DNA of 64,000 nucleotides from Candidula unifasciata (Eukaryota > Mollusca > Gastropoda > Stylommatophora > Geomitridae): assembly GCA_905116865.2 (NCBI GenBank), contig CAJHNH020008542.1, positions 124,001 to 188,000 of the forward strand. The letters run 5' to 3'. The notes beneath the pieces were generated by a model. That model did not search any database. It saw nothing but the letters and a program-made list of their open reading frames with translations, and had not been told where the DNA came from. This document shows positions 1 to 11,515 of the stretch, one piece after another. Each line of letters starts with the position of its first letter. Within the stretch, counting starts at the first letter, position 1. Position numbers and translations under genes: made by a program.

Positions 1-718
1 GGCAACTGGGATGAGGATAAGAATGGTATAAACTTTACAATTTCCAATCCAAAACAATGTGAAGGCAGTCCCATAGGAACTAGGGGCAGATAAGCGTTGT
101 CCTCTTCGTACACCAACAAATGTGGACTGGCGGCCTCTGTAACAGTGTGTGTGAGACAGACAGAGACAGAGACTTGAAGGCTAGGTTGTGTTGCGTATGT
201 AATTAACAGAACCGAGTGATAATTTTATAGTTTGCATCGTCTTTTCAAGTTCTTCGAAATTGTTGCCCCTTATTTGAGAAGACACGCCCGCAGCTAGGGG
301 AAAACATAAACGGTTAAGTAAGAAAATGTGCGTTCATCGCATTAGGTTTACTAGACTCAGAGGCGAGTGCTGCTGTGTGTACAAGCCTTTTTTTTCTCTC
401 TTGATTCTGCAACTGTTAATAAGTCCAGTTTACCAAATAGATGTCCTTGGAAAGTAGAGCTGAGCTATCTGATGATCAAAACGTTTGGTGTAGTATGTGT
501 GGTGTTTTTCATGCTACACATGTAACCGTATATTTGCACTACGTGTTAAGGATATGGGGCGTTTCCATGTACTGCACGTCTGCAATTTGAGAACTGCTAT
601 ATACAGTTATCTGTTCTGTTTTGTTTGGCGCATTTCCTCTCCCAATCAGCTGTTAGTTATGCCAGCCAGTAATCAGTTACCAGTAACTGATCGAGGACGT
701 TTAGTTCCGGGGAAACAA
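1..718. other. no recognisable feature
   Basis: I see no gene, tRNA or tandem array here. The longest open frame (497-745, plus, 82 codons) has no family resemblance and runs into the SINE at 719, so I do not call it a gene. Confidence 0.5.
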
Positions 719-960
719 GTAAAGGGCCCTTTTCCAGGCGTCTAGGCGTTTGAGGTATGTGGACTAGACCTATATTTTATAGACATATCGGCACTCAGTG
801 GGTGATGCCGCTTTTACCCCCCCCCCACCCCCTGGTACAAACTTAGGGCTGGGTCGATTTAGAAGCCAAGGTCATTTCTGAAAAAGGTCCAGCTCCACCA
901 GGGCCTCAACCCGCGACCTTTGGATCCACAAGCAAGCGTCTAATCGCTACACCAAGGAGT
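719..960 (-). mobile_element. SINE-A copy, tRNA-derived, near full length
   Basis: On the minus strand the right end reads like a tRNA: an A-box-like TGGTGTAGCGATTAGAC near 957-941 and a B-box-like GCGGGTTGAGGC near 913-902. The body carries the family hallmarks 'actagacctatattttatag' and 'cactcagtgggtgatg', and the distal end is 'aaagggcccttttccaggcg'. The same order recurs at 6.4, 15.3, 22.9, 38.1, 51.8 and 60.4 kb, which defines the family. The B box diverges from GGTTCGANTCC, so this copy is probably inactive. Confidence 0.75.
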
Positions 961-1189
961 AGGTGAAACAAGGGAAACGATACATTGATACAGGAAATAT
1001 AAACAAACACAGTGCACTAGGAAGACCGAAAAGCAGATGGATGGAACACATCTTATAATGACACATGCTTACAAAGGGTCCGAACCAGCACAGGTATCGT
1101 AGATGCTGGGAGACAGACCTGACGGTGACCAAGAACATTAAACGACTTGTTTCCACGTCTTTGGGCGCATTTGGGATATATGACTTGAC

Positions 1190-1262
1190 AGTTAATTTTG
1201 AGACCAATAGGCATTCGGTGGGTGACATGGTCGACATTATGTCGGCCGCCTTAACTTCCCAG
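1190..1262 (-). mobile_element. SINE-A body fragment
   Basis: It contains 'agaccaataggcattcggtg' and 'gtcggccgccttaacttccc', matching the SINE-A body. The tRNA head and the distal end are missing. Confidence 0.6.
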
Positions 1263-1444
1263 ATTTAAGAAAAGGGGAGTCTCGCACGATATGCCATTGA
1301 CACACAAAGAGTCTTGGTATTTTTTTTTCATTTGAATGTTAACAGCTTTTCTTGTCTATCCACTGCCAAACACTTTTGTTGGTCTCCGTTGATTCACGGT
1401 CCACCTCAGACCTTGCTATGAGGTGTTGTAGTGAAATGCATTTG

Positions 1445-1795
1445 AATGTTTAATTAGGAATCGACATTACAGCATTCGGGACATCCATAAGCGCTCCTCA
1501 TCTTTAGCAGCAAGTGCCGCGTTCCATTTCCAGTGGTGCCAACAGCAGTCTGATTGTATATCTGGCTCACATTTCTCTTGAGTGCTGATCATTGATCAGA
1601 TCCTCTTGTCACTTCTCACAATACCACTTTCAGGCCGTGATAATCCATATGTGCCCGCGCACTGTTCACTCGCTCCCAAAAAGCCCTTACAACATCTAGC
1701 TTGTCATGCAGCAATTCACTACTAAATTGTGCAGATCCAGCCAGTCTGTCTGTATGTTCATTTCCTAATACACAGGCATATCGTAGGAAAAATGT
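1445..1795 (-). mobile_element. RNase H LINE, C-terminal fragment
   Basis: Minus-strand translation gives GNEHTDRLAGSAQ, the last RNase H motif of jockey/I-type non-LTR elements, then a long linker and a cysteine-pair motif AYGCPEC near the protein end. Copies at 9.5 and 42.6 kb read NEQTDRLAGSAQ and NEQVDRLAGSAQ followed by the same linker. At least one stop interrupts the frame. The piece is 5' truncated; RT and endonuclease are absent. Confidence 0.7.
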
Positions 1796-1889
1796 TGACG
1801 CTAACTATCAGGGACCTCTGAAGCGATGTTTGCCACTCTTCACGGAGTATACAGTTTATGAAGTTTATGCAGTTTATGATCCTAAAATG

Positions 1890-2830
1890 TTCAGTCAGTG
1901 ATCCATACTACAGACCAAAGGCTCCAGAAGAACAACTATCCAAAACATTTCACTGTCTGTTGGAAATCCATCTGTATGAAATGGGGTTTCTTATTTCTAG
2001 TCAACACGCATATTGGCATATTTACATTTAATATTTCCTCAAACAGAGATGGCCGATGTGTGACAAAAATTAAAATCAGAATTTGTCGGGCAACAGCATT
2101 TCAGAAGATAAAAAGTATTTTATGTAACAAATCACTCACAATAAACATCAGAAAACGAGTACTGAAATGTTACATCAAGCCTGTTCTGTAGTATGGTAGT
2201 GAGTCTTGGAATGGGAGCAAACAAATTCAGAAGTAACTGAAATGTTACATCAAGCCTGTTATGTTGTATGGTAGTGAGTCTTGCAATGGGAGCAAACAAA
2301 TTCAGAAGTAACTGAAATGTTACATCAAGCCTGTTCTGTTGTATGGTAGTGAGTCTTGGAATGGGAGCAAACAAATTCAGAAGTAACTGAAATGTTATAT
2401 CAAGCCTGTTCTGTAGTATGGTAGTGAGTCTTGGAATGGGAGCAAACAAATTCAGAAGTAACTGAAATGTTACATCAAGCCTGTTCTGTAGTATGGTAGT
2501 GAGTCTTGGAATGGGAGCAAACAAATTCAGAAGTAACTGAAATGTTACATCAAGCCTGTTCTGTTGTATGGTAGTGAGTCTTGCAATGGGAGCAAACAAA
2601 TTCAGAAGTAACTGAAATGTGGTTCTTGAAAAGAATGTTGTGAATATCTAGGACTGCACAGATCACTGATAGAAGAGGCAGAAGCAGACCAAGAGAAATG
2701 ATGATGGATGGCTTAGGACAGTTGCATAGAGGGATATCATCAGTAGAACATCAATAGAACTGATTCAGAACACCAAAGACCGAGACATGGGAGATGCATG
2801 AACGTGGTTTGACAAGGCACTTGATGATGA
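1890..2830 (+). mobile_element. LINE reverse-transcriptase C-terminal fragment with internal expansion
   Basis: Plus-strand translation of 2050-2210 gives NRDGRCVTKIKIRI, then KRVLKCYIKPVL, a stop, and YGSESW. This is the usual region after the RT palm in CR1/L2-like elements, where the family has a YG.E.W motif. After the tandem block, 2611-2830 continues as EMWFLKRML and RRGRSRPREMMMDGL and ends near a (GAT)n tail. Stops and frameshifts make it a pseudo-element. The block at 2161-2622 is a tandem amplification of its own codons. Confidence 0.7.
2161..2622 (+). repeat. 75-bp minisatellite, about 6 units, in LINE coding sequence
   Basis: The unit start 'actgaaatgttacatcaagc' recurs at 2161, 2236, 2311, 2386, 2461, 2536 and (partial) 2611, exactly 75 bp apart. 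Seventy-five is 25 codons, so the LINE frame is preserved through the block, each unit reading LKCYIKPVL..YGSESW. Units differ by only a few substitutions. The antisense ORF of 155 codons is a by-product. Confidence 0.92.
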
Positions 2831-3208
2831 TGATAAACTCATCATATTTTCTTTTAAAGAATGTGGTTCAAAGATTAACTAGCTCTGTACTATTTTCTGT
2901 CCACTGAGGCTTTGATGGTATCGGAACAAGTGCTGGTACAACCGATGAGGTTCAGTATTCGTTTAAAATTACCAATTAGTCTCTCACATTCTTGTACAAT
3001 AGCTGCTGCAAACGAAAAGATCAAATAATTCTTTTAGTCCAGCAACATTTCCTTTAACAATCGCTCTTTTTATTTAATATCTCTTACTTAGCTCGCCCTT
3101 AGCTCAACTCTACAGAAGTAAAGATAGTCTTTAGCTCTTTCCAGTTCATCAGGATATTAAACATGGCTTTTACTCGAACAACCCCACTAATAATACTTCC
3201 TGTCCTTT
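2831..3208. other. no recognisable feature
   Basis: AT-rich sequence without open frames of note or visible repeats. Confidence 0.45.
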
Positions 3209-3400
3209 TTAGGATGAAATTTTTCGTTATTTGAAGCCCTACTCTGGCTTTGCCAGGGGCCGCAATATAGCCTGGCCAAAAATATGACCTAAGGGCTGAA
3301 CGCGGTTTCTGGGACCTCTCCACTGTGATCCTCACCCACATGGTGGCACATTGTGTGATCGGGTGTTTATCGCTTGTATGATGTCCTGGTGGGGTAGAAA
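3209..3400 (+). repeat. dispersed repeat R5, copy 1
   Basis: It shares 'tttttcgttatttgaag', 'ggtttctgggacctctccac' and 'gtttatcgcttgt' with the copy at 10228-10375, in the same order. This copy has about 35 extra bases ('gatcctcacccacatggtgg') before the last motif. Class unknown; the length suggests a SINE or MITE. Strand is arbitrary. Confidence 0.7.
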
Positions 3401-3994
3401 GTCAGTCAGCCAGTCAGTCATTTGTCCTGTCACTCAGAAATGGAACCAAAACACACAAGCACTTTTATGTTGAAATGTGAATAGATTCATTTATTATTTA
3501 AGAGTATTTCTTGTCCTATGTCACCAAGGAGATCATCTTTCAGAGATAGGGAGACGATTTATAACTTAAATCAGAGCATTTAGTTCTGTGTGACCTTAAA
3601 TACTCGAAAGTGCTCCCTTTTCCATGATCTGTCCTCATTTCCCTAAGGCGGCTGACAGGTCAGATGGCACAGTGCTAGGCCACTCAACCACAAGAAGTTC
3701 TGCCGCCATAACTTTACCATAATTTTGTCTAGGAGACTTCTTCAGTTGAAGTTTATTCTGTCCTGTTGATGGAGAATGTTGTTCAGATTGTGCATGCGGT
3801 GTGAGTCCACAAGCCTTAGACAAAATAGCACAATGGCATAATTACTTAAACAAGCGTCGTCTTCTGACCCATCATAGGATCGTTTGACCCATAATAAAAT
3901 TTTAAGTCTTGTCCTAGTAGCTGTTGTGCTTACGACTGCTGTCACATGGTTGCGTCCATTTTTTGTTGCTTTAATTAAAGATTCCTAGTAAAAT
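3401..3994. other. no recognisable feature
   Basis: Unique-looking sequence with only short overlapping antisense ORFs of no recognisable content. Confidence 0.4.
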
Positions 3995-4587
<593 letters not shown>

Positions 4588-6085
4588 CCGTTCATGAAAT
4601 TTGTAGCCGTCCATGAAATGTGTAGCGGTCCATGAAATGTGTAGCCGTCCATGAAATGTATAGCCGTCCATGAAATGTGTAGCCGTCCATGACATTTGTA
4701 GCCGTCCATGAAATGTGTAGCTGTCCATGAAATGTGTAGCCGTCCATGAAATGTGTAGCCGTCAATGACATTTGTAGCCGTCCATGAAATGTGTAGCCGT
4801 CCATGAAATGTGTAGCCGTCCATGAAATGTGTTGCCGTCCATGACATGTGTAGCCGTCCATGAAATGTGTAGCCGTCCATGAAATGTGTAGCCGTCCATG
4901 AAATGTGTAGCCGTCCATGACATTTGTAGCCGTCCATGAAATGTGTAGCCGTCAATGACATTTGTAGCCGTCCATGAAATGTGTAGCCGTCCATGAAATG
5001 TGTAGCCGTCCATAAAATGTGTAGCCGTCCATGACATTTGTAGCCGTCCATGAAATGTGTAGCCGTCCATGACATTTGTAGCCGTCCATGAAATGTGTAG
5101 CCGTCAATGACATTTGTAGCCGTCCATGAAATGTGTAGCCGTCCATGAAATGTGTAGCCGTCCATGAAATGTGTAGCCGTCCATGAAATGTGTAGCCGTC
5201 CATGACATTTGTAGCCGTCCATGACATTTGTAGCCGTCCATGAAATGTGTAGCTGTCCATGAAATGTGTAGCCGTCCATGAAATGTGTAGCCGTCAATGA
5301 CATTTGTAGCCGTCCATGAAATGTGTAGCCGTCCATGAAATGTGTAGCCGTCCATGACATGTGTAGCCGTCCATGAAATGTGTAGCCGTCCATGAAATGT
5401 GTAGCCGTCCATGAAATGTGTAGCCGTCCATGACATTTGTAGCCGTCCATGAAATGTGTAGCCGTCAATGACATTTGTAGCCGTCCATGAAATGTGGAGC
5501 CGTCCATGAAATGTGTAGCCGTCCATGAAATGTGTAGCCGTCCATGACATTTGTAGCCGCCCATGAAGTGTGTAGCCGTCCATGACATTTGTAGCCGTCC
5601 ATGAAATGTGGAGCCGTCCATGAAATGTGTAGCCGTCCATGAAATGTGTAGCCGTCCATGACATTTGTAGCCGCCCATGAAGTGTGTAGCCGTCCATGAC
5701 ATTTGTAGCCGTCCATGAAATGTGTAGCCGTCCATGACATTTGTAGCCGTCCATGAAATGTGTAGCCGTCCATGACATGTGTAGCCGTCCATGAAATGTG
5801 AAGCCGTCCATGACATTTGTAGCCGCCCATGAAGTGTGTAGCCGTCCATGACATTTGTAGCCGTCCATGAAATGTGTAGCCGTCCATGACATTTGTAGCC
5901 GCCCATGAAATGTGTAGCCGTCCATGACATTTGTAGCCGTCCATGAAATGTGTAGCCGTCCATGACATGTGTAGCCGTCCATGAAATGTGAAGCCGTCCA
6001 TGACATGTGTAGCCGTCCATGAAATGTGTAGCCGTCCATGACATTTGTAGCCGTCCATGAAATGTGTAGCCGTCCATGAAATTCA
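4588..6085. repeat. 19-bp minisatellite, about 79 units
   Basis: The unit tgtagccgtccatgaaatg is repeated head to tail for 1.5 kb. Variants are mainly at three positions (aaatgtg, acatttg, acatgtg), with rarer changes such as ccgcccatgaagtg and gtggagccg, and local groups of variants recur, indicating segmental amplification. The unit has no stop in any minus frame, so minus ORFs up to 504 codons arise (three overlapping units encode MDGYTFHGRLHISWTATHF). I regard these as artefacts. Confidence 0.95.
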
Positions 6086-6295
6086 TCGCCGCCGTCAATT
6101 ACCTTTTTAGCCGTCCACGGTATTTCTGTTCTCTAGGGTTCTTAGCTTAGGCGAATTTGTGTTTAGACTTGAACGGGATGTGTAGGCATGCGTCCCTTTC
6201 TCCGCATGTCACGCTAGAAATCCAGGTGTTGATCTGCTAGTTTATGTCTCTCCATGTTATTCCTGTTTCATGATGGATAGAGACACAAATGGACA

Positions 6296-6362
6296 AACAC
6301 ACACACACGCGCACACACACACACACACACACACAAATAAAAGAGAGAGAGAGAGAGAGAGG
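6296..6362. repeat. (CA)n and (GA)n microsatellites
   Basis: Imperfect CA units, then 'aaataaa', then about 10 GA units. Confidence 0.9.
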
Positions 6363-6393
6363 ACAGTATTAATTGTGTGGTTATGTTACAAGT

Positions 6394-6680
6394 AAAAGGA
6401 CCGCTTATCACGTCTTCAGGCATATAGGGCTAGATCTATATTTTATAGACCAATCAGCACTCAGTGGGTAAACATCACCCTGGCGCCTTAACTTCCCAGG
6501 ACTTTACTTTGTGCCCCTTTGAAGTAGGGTCGTCATGGGAGTTAAAGTCATTAAAAAAAAAGTAAGTCGGTGTTCGGATTTGAACCTACGATTTGAGCTT
6601 CCTGCCTCTAATCAGCACTCAGTGGGAATAAATAAAGTGCCTGATCACCCTGGCGTCGGAAACCTTAACGTCATAAAGAA
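6394..6680 (-). mobile_element. SINE-A copy with partially duplicated body
   Basis: It has the distal end 'cttatcacgtcttcaggcat', 'gggctagatctatattttat', 'ccaatcagcactcagtgggt' and a B-box-like 'cggatttgaacctacgat' (minus strand). Directly after, 'taatcagcactcagtgggaa' and 'tcaccctggcgtcgg' repeat part of the body, so either a second copy is inserted or part is duplicated. Confidence 0.7.
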
Positions 6681-6955
6681 AATCCCAGTGCATTGTAACA
6701 CGATTACTTTGTGTTTCACAACTACAAATTGCTTTAATAAAGTCAGGCTGTACTCCATTGTCTATGAGGATGAGTTAAAGTCTTTATAAAAACTAAAGGA
6801 CAAGTCTTACTTGATAGACATCGGGAGCGTTAGGACTGATAAAGATTGGTGAATGAAGGGTGGGGAGGGGAGGAAGAGGTGAAGGTGGGAGGGGGGGGGT
6901 GGTTTGGAATCTGTTTTTCTTCTGTAAAGAACACGCTATATATATGAGGGTGAGA

Positions 6956-7112
<157 letters not shown>

Positions 7113-7302
7113 CCACTCCTGATGTACGGAAGAGAATCTTGGAAACAGAAGAGATGTCATTTTACAGATAAAAGGCGTAATGAAGAGGACTTCAATGAAC
7201 ATCATCAGCGACCATTAGCCCATAAGCTCGCCGGCGGACGACTTTGTCTCCGTTAGGAAAAGTATTTGGCTCTGTCACCCCTGATTGCACCATCGCTAGA
7301 TG

Positions 7303-7360
7303 AGTCCTTCTGGGGGCTCTTGGTGGCCAGCTATGCTAAGCCATTTTATATGGTGCACAT
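7303..7360 (-). repeat. dispersed repeat R7, copy 1
   Basis: The reverse complement contains 'gttatgtgcaccatataaaa' and 'agctggccaccaag', matching 'gttatgtgcgccacataaaa' and 'gctcgccaccaaa' at 61383-61435. Class unknown. Confidence 0.55.
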
Positions 7361-7479
7361 AACCTAGCCACAAATATAATCTGTAGTTCCCCTCTCCCAC
7401 CCCCCCCCCCGTCCCCTTCCTCTGGGATGCTGGTTGAACATAAAAAATTATTTTTCGTGCGAAGCAATCAAGACTTGAA

Positions 7480-7690
7480 TGAAATAAACACACGAAGAGA
7501 ACTGATTGCCAACGTTAGAAGGAGAAGATCAACATTCTTTGGTCACGTCATGAGAAAAAGAAAATAATACACAAAGTCAGTGCGAAAACTATAATGGACA
7601 AGAGGCAGAGGGGGGTTGAAAGGGTGGTGGACAGACGAGGCTATCAACGCCACACCGTAGAGACCGTCAGAAGAAAGTTGTTGATAGACA
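7480..7690 (+). mobile_element. LINE 3' coding end
   Basis: Translation gives RELIANVRRRRSTFFGHVM, the R.....GH.MR motif typical of the C-terminus of CR1/L2-like reverse transcriptases. It is followed after a stop by a GRGG run and WWTDEAINA, then a basic RDRQK motif that continues into the 30-bp minisatellite. Decayed and 5' truncated. Confidence 0.6.
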
Positions 7691-7704
7691 TAGCCATCAC
7701 TGCC

Positions 7705-8535
7705 ACACGGCAGAGACCGTCAGAAGAATGTTGTTGATGGCAGAAACCGTCAGAAGAAAGTTGTTGATGGCAGAGACCGACAGAAAAATGTTGTTGATGG
7801 CAGAGACCGTCAGAAGAATGTTGTTGATGGCAGAGACCGTCAGAAGAAAGTTGTTGATGGCAGAGACCGACAGAAGAATGTTGTTGATGGCAGAGACCGT
7901 CACAAGAATGTTGTTGATGGCAGAGACCGTCAGAAAAATGTTGTTGATGGCAGAGACCGACAGAAGAAAGTTGTTGATGGCAGAGACCGACAGAAGAATG
8001 TTGTTGATGGCAGAGACCGACAGAAGAATGTTGTTGATGGCAGAGACCGTCAGAAGAATGTTTTTGATGGCAGAGACCGACAGAAAAAAGTTTTTTATAG
8101 ACATAGCCATCAATGCCACACGACAGAGACCGTCAGAAGAAAGTTGTTGATGGCAGAGACCGACAGAAGAATGTTGTTGATGGCAGAGACCGTCACAAGA
8201 ATGTTGTTGATGGCAGAGACCGTCAGAAAAATGTTGTTGATGGCAGAGACCGTCAGAAGAAAGTTGTTGATGGCAGAGACCGACAGAAGAAAGTTGTTGA
8301 TGGCAGAGACCGACAGAAGAATGTTGTTGATGGCAGAGACCGACAGAAGAATGTTGTTGATGGCAGAGACCGACAGAAGAATGTTTTTGATGGCAGAGAC
8401 CGTCAGAAGAATGTTGTTGATGGCAGAGACCGACAGAAGAATGTTTTTGATGGCAGAGACCGACAGAAGAATGTTGTTGATAGACATAGCCATCACTGCC
8501 ACACGGCAGAGACCGTCAGAAGAATGTTGGTGATG
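7705..8535. repeat. 30-bp minisatellite in two higher-order blocks
   Basis: The unit is gcagagaccgtcagaagaat plus gttgttgatg, varying mainly at ccgt/ccga and aatg/aaag. A distinct segment 'gacatagccatcactgccac' occurs at about 7688, 8100 (one change) and 8485, so two blocks of about 414 and 384 bp repeat as wholes. The unit encodes RDRQKNVVDG or AETVRRMLLM depending on frame; the 140-164 codon ORFs on both strands are artefacts. Confidence 0.93.
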
Positions 8536-8693
8536 CCACACAGCATCGACTATAATAATAGCAAGAAAAATAATATTATCATCATAATAATAGGAAAACG
8601 AGACTAAAAAAAAAAAAAAAGATGATAAAAACAGAAAGAAAGAAAACCGAAAGTAAGAAAAAAAAAAAAGAAATTTAACAACAATCTAATAAG

Positions 8694-8875
8694 GGGAAGA
8701 AGAAGAAGAAGAAGAAGAAGAAGAAGAAGAAGAAGAAGAAGAAGAAGAAGAAGAAGAAGAAGAAGAAGAAGAAAAAGAAGAAGAAGAAGAGGAGGAAAAA
8801 GAAGAAGAAAGAAAAAGAAGAAGAAGAAGAAGAAGAAGAAGAAGAAGAAGAATAAAAAGAAAAAGAAGAAAAGGG
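8694..8875. repeat. (GAA)n microsatellite, imperfect
   Basis: About 180 bp of GAA units with a few AAA and GGA interruptions. It lies immediately 3' of a minus-strand LINE tail, so it probably grew from the LINE's 3' terminal repeat. Confidence 0.93.
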
Positions 8876-8885
8876 AAGAGAAGGA

Positions 8886-9135
8886 GATTGACGAGGATGT
8901 CAGTCAGTAGCATGCACATTGCAGAATCTTGCACACACAACAACCCTCGGGAAAACTTCTCGATCACAAGCAAAATGTCCCGCGTCCGATACACCCATCT
9001 GGATATCATCCGCCACATCATGCACCCATATTCTTTTTGGTTTTCTTCTTCCTCTCTTCTCATGTATATACCTCTCCATTATTGTTCTCTTTAAACATTC
9101 GTGACGTTTCAAGTGACCACAAAATATCAATTTTC
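8886..9135 (-). mobile_element. LINE reverse-transcriptase C-terminal fragment
   Basis: The minus frame reads LKAIKHRKLIFCGHLKRHE, then KRGRRKPKRIWVHDVADD and VVVCARFC. The GH.KRHE, KRGRR.PKR.W and CARF motifs are the conserved C-terminal tail of CR1/L2-like elements. The frame is open for about 80 residues, so this insertion is fairly young. It is fused at about 9135 to an unrelated RNase H LINE fragment. Confidence 0.75.
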
Positions 9136-9341
9136 TGTGTTTTATCGCCTTTAAAAGCCAACCTTCTTCAATATTCAGTTCTTTCTCTAGCCAGCGGAAA
9201 GCTGCAGTGACCGCCTCCATCTCCATTCTTAAGCTGGATGTTGTGGTATCATATTTTAGGCTTTCCTGCACCAAACATCGACCATTAACTTTTGTTAAGA
9301 AACCCCAAGCTTTCCTCTGGCTAGAAAACACAACACAAAAC

Positions 9342-9414
<73 letters not shown>

Positions 9415-9835
9415 CATGATTGTAACTGACTCAGAAAGCATCCTAAAGAAGATCAGGACAGGCATGCTTCGTGCAGAGTGGCATGCCTCGCTGCGAAGGA
9501 CACCGGTGAGGAGTATTGTCTGGATTTTTTCACCAGGGCTCGCCGGTGTGTTGCGAAATGAACAGACAGACAGACTGGCTGGCTCTGCACAGCTTGGTGG
9601 AATACTGATGCATGATAAGGCAGACGTGGTTAGTGCCTTGTACAGCGTGTAAAGTTCAGAGGAGCAGATGGATAACCACAGTCTGGTAAGACTGATGCAG
9701 GGGGAAGTGACGAGAGGTTCTGATGCTCGAGGCTCAGAGGAAAGGCAAGACGGAAGTTTAATCAGAATGCTACTGGCACCATTAGTATCGGTACTCCGCT
9801 GAAGATGGGGACGGAGCGATTATGTTATGTCGGTT
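9136..9835. mobile_element. RNase H LINE fragment with inverted 5' part
   Basis: From 9308 to 9136 the minus strand encodes the N-terminal RNase H half (WGFLTKVNGRCLVQESLKYD, MEMEAVTAAFRWLE, where the conserved E is visible). From about 9309 the plus strand resumes at the equivalent of FRWLE (AFLWLEN), runs through the CA repeat as THTH and continues IVTDSESIL, VWIFSPG, NEQTDRLAGSAQ to about 9835. Both parts contain the FRWLE codons, as expected for overlapping halves of an inversion formed during insertion (twin priming). Confidence 0.72.
9337..9413. repeat. (CA)n microsatellite inside RNase H coding sequence
   Basis: About 75 bp of CA units with two AA interruptions, between codons for AFLWLEN and IVTDSES of the LINE fragment. 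Confidence 0.95.
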
Positions 9836-10227
9836 TTTTAATCAAATCAAATCAAATCAATATTCAGTTCTAGAAGTATGGATGCATTTGTTCTTTTATA
9901 CCAATGCTATTTTTAGAACCCGTCTACAACATTTGTATTCAAAGGCATTTATGTGCTGTTACATCTTGTTAGTAAGTGTCCAGGTATGTTGCAATGGGAA
10001 AGATGCATGCTCTTATAAATTTAATTTGTGTAGTTCTTTCTGTCCTACTCAATAATTTATTCAGTTGTTTTAGTCTCTGAAAAGCAATTGATAATTTCTT
10101 TCATTGTGTCACTATTGTTGGTAATCAAGGACCCAGGATATTAAAAATTGAAAACAACCTCCAATCTTTCCTCATAAACATATAATAATGCAAATGAGGA
10201 GGAACATACCTTGTCGCCATGTCGGAA
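9836..10227. other. no recognisable feature
   Basis: AT-rich. It has a small (AATC)n stretch at 9840-9860 and otherwise nothing recognisable. Confidence 0.45.
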
Positions 10228-10375
10228 GCAATTTTTCGTTATTTGAAGTCCCAACCTGGCTTTTGCTGGGAGCCCTGAATATAGCCGGGTCATAAATATG
10301 GCCTAACGGCTGAAAGGGGTTTCTGGGACCTCTCCACTGGTTTATCGCTTGTGTTATGTCTTGGTGGGGTACAGC
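10228..10375 (+). repeat. dispersed repeat R5, copy 2
   Basis: It contains 'atttttcgttatttgaag', 'ggtttctgggacctctccac' and 'gtttatcgcttgt', as at 3209-3400, and ends at a GATA/GA microsatellite. Confidence 0.7.
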
Positions 10376-10377
10376 AA

Positions 10378-10423
<46 letters not shown>

Positions 10424-10431
10424 GAGAGAGA

Positions 10432-10494
<63 letters not shown>
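10376..10494. repeat. (GATA)n-(GA)n microsatellite
   Basis: A few GATA units lead into about 105 bp of GA with two GTGA interruptions. Confidence 0.95.
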
Positions 10495-10496
<2 letters not shown>

Positions 10497-11515
10497 CCTG
10501 TTAAACCAAGGTGTAAAAAGTATAATATTGTTTGGTATTAAAACAATGAATTGTTAGGTACGCAAATAATCAGGTGAGTTGCAAGACTTATCTTCAAGGT
10601 TTTGTGAATTTTCTTAATTCAAATCTAAAAGTCAAGAACTGCGAACACTTTCAGCAGTGGATATTGTTCAGCCTGAACGGCGCTGCTGGATGCTGAATAT
10701 AACAAATTAAAAGTCCAGCCTCATGGTTACACATCACGTATGTAGCATACATGACACCAGAGGCGGATCCTAGGTAACATTTGTGAGGAGGCATGCGTTC
10801 GGAAATGGTATACCCTATAACCGTATGTACAACTTTTTATCACAACACATACACACAACAGCCAGACACCGTGTCACTGCAGCTGTGATCTGTACAGTAC
10901 TAAACAAGAATTTCTCAATTATTATTTTTTGTCTGTACATGGCATAAAGGCTAGCTACTGACATTAGGCAGAAAAATGATACAATCTGCAAGTATAAATA
11001 AAACTATACGGAATGTTATCTCTTCTTCCCCCTTGTAGTTCACTTGCTGTAAGCCCTGGCGGAAAGTTCTAGCTGTCTGACCACTTCTGAACTTTATTAT
11101 TTCTCCATAAGGTGAGTTTTGTATTCACATTCGTTTCACAGATATGGCTTTTTTGTACGTAGACTTTTGGTTCCTCTCATGTACATGCACTCCGACTTAG
11201 TTAGTTAGCATCTACGTCACGCTTTTCTAAAGGGTCAGGAGGTCTACTCTCTCCCCCTATCCTCACCGCCATGGGGCACTGGAACCCACACGGGAATAGG
11301 AATGTTATTGATAATATCCAGGGTAAATAGGGGGTGCTGCTGTTCTGCAGTGCCCATGGAGGAGCCGCCATTGTTTGACAGAAGAGGCATATGCCAGTAA
11401 TTGGTTGTAGAAGTACAATTTTTTCACGGGTTAATGGACAAGGTCACGGGGAGAGGGGAAATGCATGGTCACGTTCATGATACAAAATAATTGCTTAAGC
11501 AGTCGCGGTGCAGTA
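10495..11515. other. no recognisable feature
   Basis: About 1 kb without tandem repeats or long ORFs. If the exon at 14.5 kb belongs to a gene running leftwards, this would be intron. I looked for the next SLC5 motif (GG.FLAGR) on the minus strand and did not find it. Confidence 0.4.

Noticed and set aside
497..745. 82-codon plus ORF
   Set aside because: No family resemblance, and it extends into the SINE-A copy.
1898..2191. 97-codon ORF as host gene
   Set aside because: Its second half is LINE RT tail sequence and it ends in the 75-bp array.
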